Origin: Girardinichthys multiradiatus
Taxonomy: Eukaryota; Chordata; Actinopteri; Cyprinodontiformes; Goodeidae
DNA: 64,000 nucleotides
Assembly (NCBI RefSeq): GCF_021462225.1
Contig: NC_061817.1
Location: 8,839,327 to 8,903,326, forward strand
Direction: 5' to 3'
In this document: one piece after another, positions 50,430 to 61,704 of the stretch
Position numbering within the stretch: position 1 is the first letter of the stretch
How the letters are laid out: the number at the start of each line of letters is the position of its first letter
Position numbers and translations under genes: made by a program
Notes under the pieces: generated by a model
Told to the model about the DNA's origin: nothing
The model's database searches: none
What the model saw: only the letters and a program-made list of their open reading frames with translations

Positions 50430-51110
50430 GAGGTACATTGGCATCTAACATTTACCTCTTAACCAAGAAATCCTACTTCAGTATTTTCATATAATATTCT
50501 TTCCTCGTGATGCCGTCTATTTTTTAAAGGCCCAGTCCCTCCTGTCCTAAAGACCCACACAGCATGATGGTGCCACCCAGTACTTCACAGATGGGATGAT
50601 GTTTTCGGACTTGCAAGCTTCTCCCTTTCTCCTCCAAATGTTATGATGATCCCCATGGCCACACATCTCAATTTTAATATAATCAGACCACAGGACGTGT
50701 CTTCAAAACTTAAGATATTTGTCTCTTAGTGCATTTGCAAAGTCTAATCTGTCTTCTTCCTCTCTGATTTCAGTCTTGACTGTGAAAAAGTCATAACAAA
50801 AATGTAAAAAACAATTCTCTCATTATTCTGGATTTTAACAAAAAGAAATAATTTTTGTAATCTAAACTTAGCTAAAACAGCAAAAGTTTAGTCAGGTTTT
50901 ACGTCAGACAGTGTGGAAAAAAAGGTTATCTGTAAATATCTGATTTCAGCTGCGTGTTGATCTGTGTCCACTGGAACAACATCAAATGTCATTACTTTGC
51001 ATTTTTGTCATAACATCCTACCTTGTACTCAATGGTTAAAAAAAATACATTTTCCACCTAAAGAGAAACTTAACTACACCCCGCTTCAATACTGGAAGAC
51101 TCACCTTAAC
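50430..51110 (-). mobile_element. Tc1-like fossil
   Basis: CACAGCATGATGGTGCCACC at about 50558-50577 and AGCTTCTCCCTTTCTCCTCC at about 50617-50637 are the complement of conserved Tc1 coding blocks. The text ATCAGACCACAGGACGTGTC near 50680 is the complement of the region around the first catalytic Asp. No frame survives. Confidence 0.75.
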
Positions 51111-51143
51111 TACTGCTTTTAAGCATTTCTTTTTACCCAACTA

Positions 51144-52739
51144 CAGGTCCTTCTCAAAATATTAGCATATTGTGATAAAGTTCATTATTTTCCATAATGT
51201 CATGATGAAAATGTAACATTCATATATTTTAAATTCATTGCACACTAACTGAAATATTTCAGGTCTTTTATTGTCTTAATACGGATGATTTTGGCATACA
51301 GCTCATGAAAACCCAACATTCCTATCTCACAAAATTAGCATATTTCATCCGACCAATAAAAGAAAAATGTTTTTAATACAAAAAACGTCAACCTTCAAAT
51401 AATCATGTACAGTTATGCACTCAATACTTGGTCGGGAATCCTTTGGCAGAAATGACTGCTTCAATGCGGCGTGGCATGGAGGCAATCAGCCTGTGGCACT
51501 GCTGAGGTCTTATGGAGGCCCAGGATGCTTCGATAGCGGCCTTTAGCTCATCTTGAGTCTCTCAACGTTCTCTTCACAATATCCCACAGATTCTCTATGG
51601 GGTTCAGGTCAGGAGAGTTGGCAGGCCAATTGAGCACAGTGATACCATGGTCAGTAAACCATTTACCAGTGGTTTTGGCACTGTGAGCAGGTGCCAGGTC
51701 GTGCTGAAAAATGAAATCTTCATCTCCATAAAGCTTTTCAGCAGATGGAAGCATGAAGTGCTCCAAAATCTCCTGATAGCTAGCTGCATTGACCCTGCCC
51801 TTGATAAAACACAGTGGACCAACACCAGCAGCTGACACGGCACCCCAGACCATCACTGACTGTGGGTACTTGACACTGGACTTCTGGCATTTTGGCATTT
51901 CCTTCTCCCCAGTCTTCCTCCAGACTCTGGCACCTTGATTTCCGAATGACATGCAGAATTTGCTTTCATCCGAAAAAAGTACTTTGGACCACTGAGCAAC
52001 AGTCCAGTGCTGCTTCTCTGTAGCTCAGGTCAGGCGCTTCTGCCGCTGTTTCTGGTTCAAAAGTGGCTTGACCCGGGGAATGCGGCACCTGTAGCCCATT
52101 TCCTGCACACGCTTGTGCACGGTGGCTCTGGATGTTTCTACTCCAGACTCAGTCCACTGCTTCCGCAGGTCCCCCAAGGTCTGGAATTGGCCCTTCTCCA
52201 CAATCTTCCTCAGGGTCCGGTCAACTCTTCTCGTTGTGCAGCGTTTTCTGCCACACTTTTTACTTCCCACAGACTTCCCACTGAGGTGCCTTGATACAGC
52301 ACTCTGGGAACAGCCTATTCGTTCAGAAATTTTTTTCTGTGTCTTACCCTCTTGCTTGAGGGTGTCAATAGTGGCCTTCTGGACAGCAGTCAGGTCAGCA
52401 GTCTTACCCATGATTGGGGTTTTGAGTGATGAACCAGGCTGGGAGTTTTAAAGGCCTCAGGAATCTTTTGCAGGTGTTTAGAGTTAACTCGTTGATTCAG
52501 ATGATTAGGTTCATAGCTCGTTTAGAGACCCTTTTAATGATATGCTAATTTTGTGAGATAGGAATTTTGGGTTTTCATGAGCTGTATGCCACAATCATCT
52601 GTATTAAGACAATAAAAGACCTGAAATATTTTAGTTAGTGTGCAATGAATCTAAAATATATGAATGTTAAATTTTCATCATGACATTATGGAAAATAATG
52701 AACTTCATCACAATATGCTAATATTTTGAGAAGGACCTG
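51144..52739 (-). mobile_element. Young Tc1-like transposon copy 2
   Basis: 1596 bp, flanked by TA at 51142-51143 and 52740-52741. The terminal inverted repeats are about 200 bp (51144-51343 and 52540-52739), near-identical to those of 904-2471. The orientation is opposite to copy 1, 49 kb away. It is longer than copy 1 because it keeps the 42 bp missing there. Confidence 0.96.
51421..52411 (-). pseudogene. Tc1 (DD34E) transposase pseudogene, copy 2
   Basis: Starts at 52411 with the same N-terminus as copy 1 and stays open for 128 codons. A TGG-to-TGA change (52025-52027) stops it just after the linker. The same frame then resumes through LFSDESKF, FQHDLAPAHSAKTTGKWF and NPIENLWD, retaining all three catalytic residues. 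A 14-bp deletion near 51552 then shifts the frame in the C-terminal segment; the original stop lies at 51421-51423. The lesions differ from those of copy 1, so each copy decayed independently from a functional source. Confidence 0.94.
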
Positions 52740-52741
52740 TA

Positions 52742-53859
52742 TATCGGCAACCCACTGCTCTGCATTTGTGTGATTAGATAGATTCATAAATTTTTTAAAA
52801 AGCATCAGATAAATGGATTTTTTTCTATTAGATGAAGAGATCACTAATTATTCTGGTTACAGAAAAGACAATCGCATTTCAGTCCTGGCTCTATTTTCAT
52901 TATATGTTTGTTTTGGCCCTCGGGTCATACCGTTGAAAACGCGTAGTACAGTTTTAGTACCATCATTGCGACTGTGTGTGTGTGTGTGTATAAGTGAGTG
53001 TTTTGTCTAGGGATTTGGCAGTAGCGGAAGCTAGAAAAGAGCAGTCGCCTTGAAGCAATCTGTGCGCACAGCTCACACCATTCCTATTTGTACTCGTATC
53101 CCTCCACCTGCACGTTCTGTGTTTTCAATCTCATGTCATTTGAGTGAGGGGGCGGTTTTCTATGTGTGTGTGCAATACACTATCATTGCTATGTGTAGGT
53201 GGTGTAACCAGAGAGAGAATATTACGTGGGAGTGAAGTACCATTCAGGTGGACATGTGTGTTGTAATGTGTGTGTTTGAGAACGTGTTTTCCGTTAATTA
53301 TGCTCCCTCTGCTCAAAGCTGCTGGGAAGAATTCACTTGAATATGATACCATATCTGCCATCTGATGGTAAAATTATTGAAGAAGAAAATGAAAGCATTA
53401 CTTTTATTTAAAGAAATGTATTATGGTAATTATTATGTCACATAATAGTGCTGTGAAAAGAACCCATTGAACTCTGAAATGGGGGTTAAAAAAATACTTT
53501 ATGCTACCATGACAATGTTACATTAAGGATAAGTTATGTTTAAACAAAACTATTGTGTGGAAAGCAAAGTAATGCAGGCACTATTGAAAAGTAAAATGTA
53601 ACATGGCAACACTGCTGTTTTCTTTCAGAATTCAAGAGATGTGCAGCATATTTACGTTTACATAATATTTATATATATATAATATGTAATATACATTTGG
53701 CCCTACGTTATATTTCTACTGGACAAAACTTATTTTCAAGTAACACTACAGTGCAATTTTTGACTGCTCTACCCACCTCTGGCCAGAAGTGACAAAACAA
53801 GGTCAAAATCAGTTTGACAGCAGTTTGAAATACTGTTACCTTCATAGGAGTGATGGTTG
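52742..53859. other. Intron 2 sequence; short (GT)n at 52973-52990
   Basis: No exon or element recognised apart from the short GT run. Confidence 0.4.
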
Positions 53860-54150
53860 GTGTCCCTATACTTTTCACACCCCATGACACCCCGAGTTTA
53901 TCACAACCAGAAATATTTCCATATAGACAAATTTGTCGTTTGTAAGGAAGAGCGTAGTACAGTAGCCTTCTTTCTGCAAGCTGGCTATCAGTGTGCAGCA
54001 ACATGTGGGGTAGGGATGTTGCTGTTCTCTACATCCAGATGTACTCTAGCATCTTATTAAAAACACATCCACCTGTAGGAACAGTATGACTGAACGTTTT
54101 TGTGGTTTTGAAACCTTTTTAAAACCTTGGCATACCTTTCTGCTTAGACT
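53860..54150. repeat. Unclassified interspersed repeat X, copy 2
   Basis: Shares with 33525-33775 the blocks GCTGGCTATCAGTGTGCAGC, GCATCTTATTAA, CCTGTAGGAACAGTATGA and TTTTAAAACCTTGGCATACC in the same order and strand. The left boundary is unclear. Confidence 0.5.
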
Positions 54151-54317
54151 GTATGTTATATCCTCACAAATATGTTTGGTAGTTTTCTGACACTGAATCA
54201 TCTTGGAGGGCGGCAAGTTCATCTTCAAGGCCAATGTAGTCTACTGCATTCACTTCCTGAGGCTGAAAAATCTGAGGTCACACACACTAGTGATTTTTTT
54301 AAAGTTCATGTAAACAT

Positions 54318-54540
54318 TTTTTTTATATAGTTTTTAGCAGAACTAGTGGCTTTTTTTTTTTCTGACAGTTTTTCGACAGTAAGCTGACAGGAAAGGGGTG
54401 GAGAGAGGGGGAACACATGCAGCGACAGTCCAGCCTGGGCTGGAAGTCGTACCCTTGATGGGCTGCATCGAGGACTGAAACTTCTGAATATGTGAATATG
54501 CATTGTGCATTTTACCCCTGCGCCACTGCCGCACCCCAAA
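54318..54540 (-). mobile_element. SINE family B, full-length-like
   Basis: From the plus strand: a T-run, AGAACTAGTGGC, CTGACAGGAAAGGGGTGGAG, GAACACATGCAGCGACAGTC and GGGCTGCATCGAGGACTGAA, closing CCCCTGCGCCACTGCCGCAC at 54536, which is the complement of a tRNA-like 5' head (GTGGCGCAGGGG, A-box region). This is the best defined copy of the family. Confidence 0.85.
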
Positions 54541-56649
54541 CATGATTAAAATTAGACTTAATCTGCTGATGAATCATGGTGCAAATTGGTGCAAGAAGAG
54601 ACATGCGCAGTGTTGCCAAACTGGTTTGCTGTAGACATTTTTTGCTGTCCGCTAGACTTTTTTCCAGTTGTTTCATCAAGTTTATCCAGAATGTTTTAAT
54701 CTGCTGTCTGAAGTCATCATTGAGAGTAAATATGTCAATAAGGAGATACGATAACATATCGGTCAGGAAAATGTTTGTACAAAGTTAACGGGTTATTTAA
54801 TTTCTTTGGGTAGTATGCATTACCACATGTAAAAGACAACAAGCTTAGATTTCACGCTGACAGAAGTTAATTCTGTATGTGTTTTTATTTTTTATACAAA
54901 ACTAATTTTGACAATGTCTCCCCAGTAAAAATCTCCTTATGACCTACTGCCAGCTTCCCTGTTGTTGCAACTAACAACTTTATGATTATAAACACCAATT
55001 TGCAAACTGTTAATTATGGCACAAATATTAATTAATGTCATTTTAGTCCAAACAACCTACACTCTTTTCCGCATCATAACCTATTCTTAAATTGATAGAC
55101 CTAATAAAGTAGATAAAGATAAGTCTAGATTGGAAGATTTAGATCAGCGATGAAAACTTACCAGAAATTACCTTTTAAAGCATCTAAAGCAAGTTGACTG
55201 CTTTTATTTCTGGCCGCAAATCTGATACTAAAATGATCTATCTAATTTTACATGCATCACATCATCAAACTTCCACAGCTGATACCAAAAATCTTTCCAG
55301 CGGACAATGATGAAACTTTCAAAACTCATCATGCCTTTAGTGGATAGTCAGTGCACTGTAAACATAATCAACTGCAACTGCACAATCTTTAAAAGTGACC
55401 AAAACACTATAATTAATTTAAAGAGATTATTGTTTGTGTTATTTATTCTGTAACCTGGATTGACTTCAGCTTTCATGTAATCCTATGTTGCACATTTAGT
55501 ACATTTACAGATATGCCCTCTCTTTGGGCATATCTGTCATTCTACATATGGATTCCAGGACTTTTATATTAACAGTTTCTCTAAGCGTCTGTGATATTTT
55601 ATGCTCTGTGCTTGTCTTTGCTGTCCGTGGAGCTGACACTGATCGGGGTGGAGATGACAGGCTCGTTGTGCATCATCGCTTCCACATTTGTGCTCTGCTG
55701 AATGCTACCAACCTGGAAAGTGGAACCACGTCATGCCTTTCATATCAGTTGGCTGCAGATTGCATAAGATTTCTTTGATGTGCATTTTAGTTGTTTTCTA
55801 CAAATGTGGGTCTAATGAGGAAAAAGTGTAACACATGTTTAGCTTTTGAAAGCCCATAGACAGAAGGGACAGAAGCTTCTCCTGATAAGAAGATGGTGCA
55901 CATTATATATATATATATATATTATATAGAGTCCGAAGTCTGACTAAATGACAACACTGCAGGAGTTACAATAAGAGAGCGGAGGTGTTAAGACAAACGC
56001 ACATAATCCTTTTGTTTCATTACTTGCCTTTAAATACTGTGCAATAAGTGCTGCTTCTAAGAGTTAAGTCACTGCAGCCAAGAGCATCTGTAATTTGCTT
56101 TAATTCCAACAAAAACATTTGTCAAAAGTACTTCAAAGAGTTTTTCAATCTCAGTCATTTAAAGGCAGAAAATTCCATATTCGGACCCTTCAACTTTTGT
56201 TGCCAAAGAGCTGCAACATTTTATCAAAGCACAGTGAAGTGATGCAATATGCAATTTCTTTATCGCCAGACTGATTTTACTATGTACATTTGACAACAAT
56301 ATTGGCTGAATGTTTACAAATGGAAGTTTATTTTAGCTTCTGTTTTTCTCCTTATTTGCATTTTTTGTTTTCAGAAGAGGAACAGGAACACCACTGTAAA
56401 TTTGATTACACAAGACCAATTTGTTGTAACCGATGTAGAGTAACTGCAAGGATTTATTTATTTCTGCATACCTGGCTGTCTTTGAGTAATTGCAAAAAAG
56501 TCACTTTGTTATTACTTTAGAACTGTATTAGATTAGGTGTAATAAAGATGTGCTCTTAGAGAATAAAATAGAAAGAGAGACACTTGTAAAGCGGATAAAC
56601 TTTAGCAGGTCTCCTCACACATTTAAATGTATCTTTCTTTAGGAAAGTT
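54541..56649. other. Intron 2 sequence; hairpin and (AT)n only
   Basis: Contains a perfect 12-bp hairpin (55507-55537) and an AT-dinucleotide run (about 55903-55929). The open frame 55524-55778 has no recognisable domain and no homology I can name. Confidence 0.4.
55507..55537. repeat. Perfect 12-bp hairpin
   Basis: Arms ACAGATATGCCC (55507-55518) and GGGCATATCTGT (55526-55537) around a 7-base TCTCTTT loop. Confidence 0.95.
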
Positions 56650-57175
56650 GCCCTATGACAGACACAGTGGTGCTTAGACAACAACATTGTCTTGAACATC
56701 AGCAAGACCAAGGAGGTCATTATGGATTACGGGATGTCAAGGAAGACAGAACATGATTCCCTCCTTTTACGTGGGTAAGCGGTAGAGCTTGTGGTCAGCT
56801 TCAAGCTCCTGGCTATCCACATGACATCTGACCTGACCCAGTGTCTAAACAGTTTGCATCTGCTGAAGAAAGCACAACAAAGGCTCATCTTAATCAGGAA
56901 GCTAAAATGAACTGGATTCTGTTCTTGGCTGCTTGTGAACAAGCCACAATAGAAAGCGTTCTCTGTCTTAGCAAGACCGTGTGGTACCATAGCTGTACAG
57001 CACAAGATAGAAAGAACTGGGCCCGGGTGGTGAAAACAGCAGAGAGCATTATGGGATGTCAACTCCCACATCTGGACTCAGGATACGCTGGATGGATTAA
57101 GAAGGCCAGATGTATCGCTGCAGACCCCACTCACCCCAGTCAATAGACTGTTTAAACTACTTCCTTTTGGAAAGT
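56650..57175 (+). mobile_element. LINE fragment (CR1/L2/Rex1-type ORF2 C-terminus)
   Basis: The plus strand reads LNISKTKEVIMDYG near 56690-56735, then LNSLHLLKKAQQRLILIRKL-like text near 56850, a decayed VLCLSKTVWYHSCTAQDRKN, and RVVKTAESIMGCQLPHL near 57030. This is the same domain order as other CR1/L2/Rex1-type fish LINEs. Frameshifts are present and both ends are truncated. Confidence 0.78.
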
Positions 57176-58689
57176 GGCACATAAAAATACAAAGACTGAG
57201 AGAAGGATTCTTCATTAGAGCTTTGAAATCCACCCCCACCCACTCCACATTCACACAATGTATATGGAGAGATACACACCTATCTTCCCTTCCTATATGT
57301 GGACCTGGGTAAAGGGTAGCCTCACAGGACACAATAACTGGGAAAATATTATAAGAAAATAATAAAAAAATAAAACACTAGGTTCAATATTTGTCAGTTC
57401 TTTCTCTGTTGTAGCTCTACCAAAAACGTACAAATCATTAATTTTGGCAGCAATAAAAAAGAAAGTTTTATAAGTGGCTGAAAGAAAACAAGTAGAAAAT
57501 ATAACACATTCATGACCAAAAAAAAAAAAAACAATATCCAGGAAAAACATGGCTGTGAGCGCTGGCTGTACAAAAGAAAATGCAAGATGAACCAATCATT
57601 ACAACAATCCCACAAAGCATTTTGGCATGTAACAGTCTTAGACTCACATTCATTGTCTTCCTTGCACTGGATGCCAAAGATTAAACACAGGACTTGTTTT
57701 TGATGCGTCTAACTGACAACATGTCTGCAACCAGCACGTGACACATACACACAGGCCTGGCACCATCCACATCACACATACAGCATCTTGTTGCAGTACG
57801 ATATGATGACCACTTAAAGTTATTTTTTAGAAGTATGATCTAACAATTTGTGTGCATATTGCTTTATATTCTTTACATAAAATATGTCTCACCACAGCTA
57901 TCAAAATCAAAAATGATACAGAGGCAATGATTACAGGCACCGTCTGTTGAAGTTTTACTAATTTTTAAATGTTGTACATGTTTTAGCTTGACATATTTGA
58001 TTCTAATCATCAAAAATCCAAGGACATGCTCTAAGTATGAACACCTTATCCGCACACAATTCCATATTTTTAAACATTCTGTGAACCCTTCCAGCATCTG
58101 TATTACCAACCTGGGTCTTCTAACTTTAAAACACTTAACCTCTATAGGCAGAGGCAGTTCATGAGAGTCACTTTCTGTTTCGGGTTAAACGTTTGCTGTT
58201 CATTTAAATCACGCAGGTGAGTCTAACACCTCTTCTCGGTCCCAGAAGCACCTCTCAGACGGTCAAAGCGGTAACTACTGAGTTAGCTTAACCGTTCACA
58301 GAGCGAGCTAACAACTCGGTCGCTGAACGCTTCTCAATAACTGTGCGTCTTTTCCAACGCTGGTCTGTTGCCAAACAGCAGGAGGTGCAACTGGTCACCA
58401 AACTAGCTGCACTCTTAACGGAGAAACTTGCACTTGTTCTCACCATGGATAGAGTCAAGCCACCATCTTGAACTTGCACAAGTAGTATCTTCATAGCTGG
58501 GGCAGATACCCATTGTGTCTGCGCTTCGTATCTGGGGTTGCAGCATTAGGGTCTGGGGTTGCCGGGGACGCATTTACATCACCAGCAAGCTGTGAGCACT
58601 GTGTACGGCTCCCCATTAAGTCTCGTCGGCAAAGGCACATGCACTAAGGTGGTCTGTCGGTGGTTGATTCTGTGATGGGATAGCCAGTC
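57176..58689. other. Intron 2 sequence, nothing firmly recognised
   Basis: 58180-58690 is richer in CpG than its surroundings and may be an upstream part of the DIRS-like element that follows, but no motif proves it. Confidence 0.35.
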
Positions 58690-59410
58690 CCCCGCTACCA
58701 CTAACGGACCCAGAAGAAGACAAGGCCGCCCTTCCAGATTTCAGCACTTTTGCTAATGCTGAGTCTGAATCTGAAATGGAGTCCATTTGTCACAGGTATG
58801 ACAATGATGAGCAGGACTGCGCACCTTATACCATCCCGTCGGCTGCATAGCCTTGGCAACAGTTGACACCAGTCGCAGCGGCTCACCAAACCTGACTGCA
58901 ACGGACCTGCGCAATGTCTGCAGAAAGGCAACAAAAAAACTGGGGATTGAGAGGCCAGAAACCCTCATGGAGACCACCACATCTCAGATTGAGGGAGAGA
59001 GGCTTTCAAGGAGATTCCTTTGTCTCCGTAGACTTAAAAGACGCATATTTTCATATTCCTATATACCCGCCTCACAGAATATACCTAAGATTTACGTTTC
59101 ACGGAAAGATAAACAAGTGTCTGGTACTTGAATTTTGTCTGTCACTGAGCCCTGTTCTGTTCACATCTGGCAGCTCTAGGTTTTACAATAAACTGGGGAA
59201 AGAGCATCTTTACCTCGGTACAAGCAATCACTTTTATTGGTGTTTCCGTGAATTTAGTTCAACAGAACTAGTAAAAGCCTTTCATGCATGTCTGGTACTC
59301 TTTTGCAGAGGCACACATGTGGAATTCAAGTTATGCCTCAGACTGCTGGGTCTGATGGCGTCGGCGCTGGCGATCATCACGTTCGGCCGTCAGCATTTTT
59401 CCTTTGCATT
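58690..59410 (+). mobile_element. DIRS-like retrotransposon, reverse transcriptase fragment
   Basis: The open frame 58914-59420 includes FVSVDLKDAYFHIPIYPPHR (reverse transcriptase motif A with its catalytic Asp), then YLRFTFHGKINKCL, the SLSP block, and RLLGLMASALAIITFG from the segment beyond the palm. This wording is characteristic of DIRS1-like elements of fish and amphibians. The segment with the second catalytic Asp pair is not present in recognisable form between SLSP and LVKAFHACL, so it is deleted internally. No tyrosine recombinase is seen. Confidence 0.8.
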
Positions 59411-59424
59411 TGTTTTGTAACTTG

Positions 59425-59507
59425 CAGTTGTTTCTTGTGTTTGTGTGTTTGCATCTCTTTTGTGTTTGCAACTCATGCTTTAGTTTTCATTGGGTTAGAT
59501 TATTGTA
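59425..59507 (+). mobile_element. L2-like LINE fossil, left part (target of insertion)
   Basis: Reads ATHALVFIGLDYC in plus frame, the L2-type block after the reverse transcriptase. It is interrupted at 59507 by the LINE 59508-61704 and continues at 61717. Confidence 0.7.
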
Positions 59508-61704
59508 GCTCAGCCGTCTCATGTTGGGGTTTACCCCAGTGGATGAGAGGATCGTATCCCTGCGCCTTCGGATTGGGGATAGGTCTCTGACTGTCGTCTC
59601 GGCCTACGGGCCGAGCGGTAGTGCGGAGTACCCGGCCTTCTTGGTGTCCCTGTTGGGGGTGCTGGATAGTGCCCCTCCCGGAGACTCCATTATTCTGCTG
59701 GGGGACTTCAACGCCCACGTGGGAAACGACATTGACACCTGGAGAGGCGTGATCGGGAGGAATGGCCTCCCTGATCTGAATCCGAGCGGTGTTTTGTTAT
59801 TGGACTTCTGTGCTAGTCACGGATTGTCCATAATGAACACCATGTTCAAACATAAGGGTGTCCATCAGTGCACTTGGCACCAGGACACCCTAGGCAGGAG
59901 GTCGATGATCGACTTTGTTGTCGTATCATCAGACCTTCGGACGCATGTTATGGACACTCGGGTGAAGAGAGGGGCTGAGCTGTCCACTGATCACCACCTG
60001 GTGGTGAGTTGGATCCGCTGGAGGAGGAGAAAGCCGGACAGACTTGGCAGGCCCAAGCGCATAGTGAGGGTCTGCTGGGAATGCCTGGCGGAGCCCTTGG
60101 GCAGGGATCTATTCAACTCCCACCTCCAGGAGAGCTTTGACCAGATCCCGGGGGATGTTGGAGACATAGAGTCCGAGTGTACCATGTTCTCCGCATCTAT
60201 TGTCGATGCTGCTGCCCGTAGCTGCGGCCGTAAGGTCTGTGGTGCCTGTCGCGGCGGCAATCGCCGAACCCGGTGGTGGACACCGGCAGTAAGGGATGCT
60301 GTCAAGCTGAAGAAGGAGTCCTATTGGCTGTGGTTGGCTTGTGGGACTCCTGAGGCGGCTGACGGGTACCGTGAGGCCAAGCGTGCTCCGGCCCGGGCTG
60401 TGGCAGAGGCAAAAACTGGGACCTGGGAGGAGTTAGGTGAGGCCATGGAGAAGGACTACCGGTGGGCCTCAAAGCGATTCTGGCAAACCGTCCAGCACCT
60501 CAGGAGGGGGAAGCAGTGCTTCGCCAACACTGTTTATAGTGGGGGTGGGAGGCTGCTGACCTCGACTGAGGACATTATCGGGCGGTGGAAGGAGTACTTC
60601 GAGGATCTCCTCAATCCTGCCATCACGCATTCCCTGGTGGAAACAGAGGGGTGGGACTCGGGGTTGGACTCTTTCATCACCCAGGCTGAAGACACCGAGG
60701 TCGTTAAAAAGCTCCGCGGTGGCAAGGCTTCGGGGGTGGATGAGATCCGCCCTGAGTACCTCAAATCTCTGGATGTTGTTGGGCTGTCATGGTTGTCATG
60801 GTGCTCCAGGAGTATGGAATCGGGGGCCCTTTATTAGGGGCCATCCGGTCCCTGTACGAGTTTGGTCCGCATTGCTGGCACTAAGTCGGACCTGTTCCCG
60901 GTGCATGTTGGACTCCGGCAGGGCTGCCCTTTGTCACCGGTCCTGTTCATAACTTTTATGGACAGGATTTCTAGACGCAGCCAAGGGCCGGAGGGGGTCT
61001 GGTTTTGGGACCAGTGGATTTCGTCTTTTCTTTTTGCAGATGACGTGGTCCTGCCTGCCCCCTCTAGCCAAGACCTACAGCATGCGCTGTGGCGGTTCGC
61101 AGCAGAGTGTGAAGCGGCTGGGATGAAGATCAGCTCCTCCAAGTCCGAGGCCATGGTTCTCGACAGGAAATGGGTGGCTTGTCCTCTTCAGGTTGGAGGG
61201 GAGTTCCTGCCTCAAATGGAGGAGTTTAAGTATCTCGGGGTCTTGTTCACAAGTGGGGGGAAAATGGAGTGGGAGATCGACAGACGGATCGGTGCGGCTG
61301 CCACAGTAACGGGGGCACTGTGCCGGTCCGTTGTGGTGAAGAGAGAGCTGAGCCGAAAAGCAAAGCTCTCGATTTACTGGTCGGTCTACGTTCCTACCCT
61401 CACCTATGGCCATGAACTTTGGGTCATGACCGAAAGAACGAGATCCCGGATACAAGCGGCTGAAATGAGCTTCCTCCGTAGGGTGACCGGGCACTCCCTT
61501 AGAGATAGGGTGAGGAACTCGGCCATCCGGGAGGGGCTCGGAGTAGAGCGCTGCTCCTCCACATCGAGAGGAGCCAGTTGAGGTGGCTCAGGCATCTATA
61601 CCGGATGCCTCCTGGACGCCTTCCTCGGGAGGAGCTGGAGGAGGTGTCTGGGGAGAGGGACGTCTGGACTGGTCCCGGATAAAGCGGAAGACGACGAGTA
61701 CAAG
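59508..61704 (+). mobile_element. 5'-truncated non-LTR retrotransposon (RTE/Rex-like) with endonuclease and RT
   Basis: Bounded by a 12-bp target duplication TAGATTATTGTA (59496-59507 and 61705-61716). The frame 59521-60837 encodes most of an apurinic-type endonuclease: [55 protein letters not shown] linker and the start of the reverse transcriptase ([20 protein letters not shown]) follow. A large internal deletion near 60790 joins this to a later RT region, then a frameshift and a small deletion at about 60820-60870. The frame 60862-61581 retains VHVGLRQGCPLSPVLF, FADDVVLPAP (catalytic Asp pair) and KYLGVLFTSGG. RT motif A is lost. It ends GGAAGACGACGAGTACAAG. It lacks the N-terminus and is dead. 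Clade assignment (RTE versus Rex) is uncertain. Confidence 0.92.

Noticed and set aside
55524..55778. Plus-strand frame of 84 codons with a hydrophobic N-terminus, looking like a signal peptide or membrane segment
   Set aside because: No homology I can name and no splice-site context; T-rich DNA gives such segments by chance.
58288..58494. Minus-strand frame of 68 codons in CpG-richer sequence
   Set aside because: No recognisable motif; it may be part of a retroelement, but nothing in it proves this.
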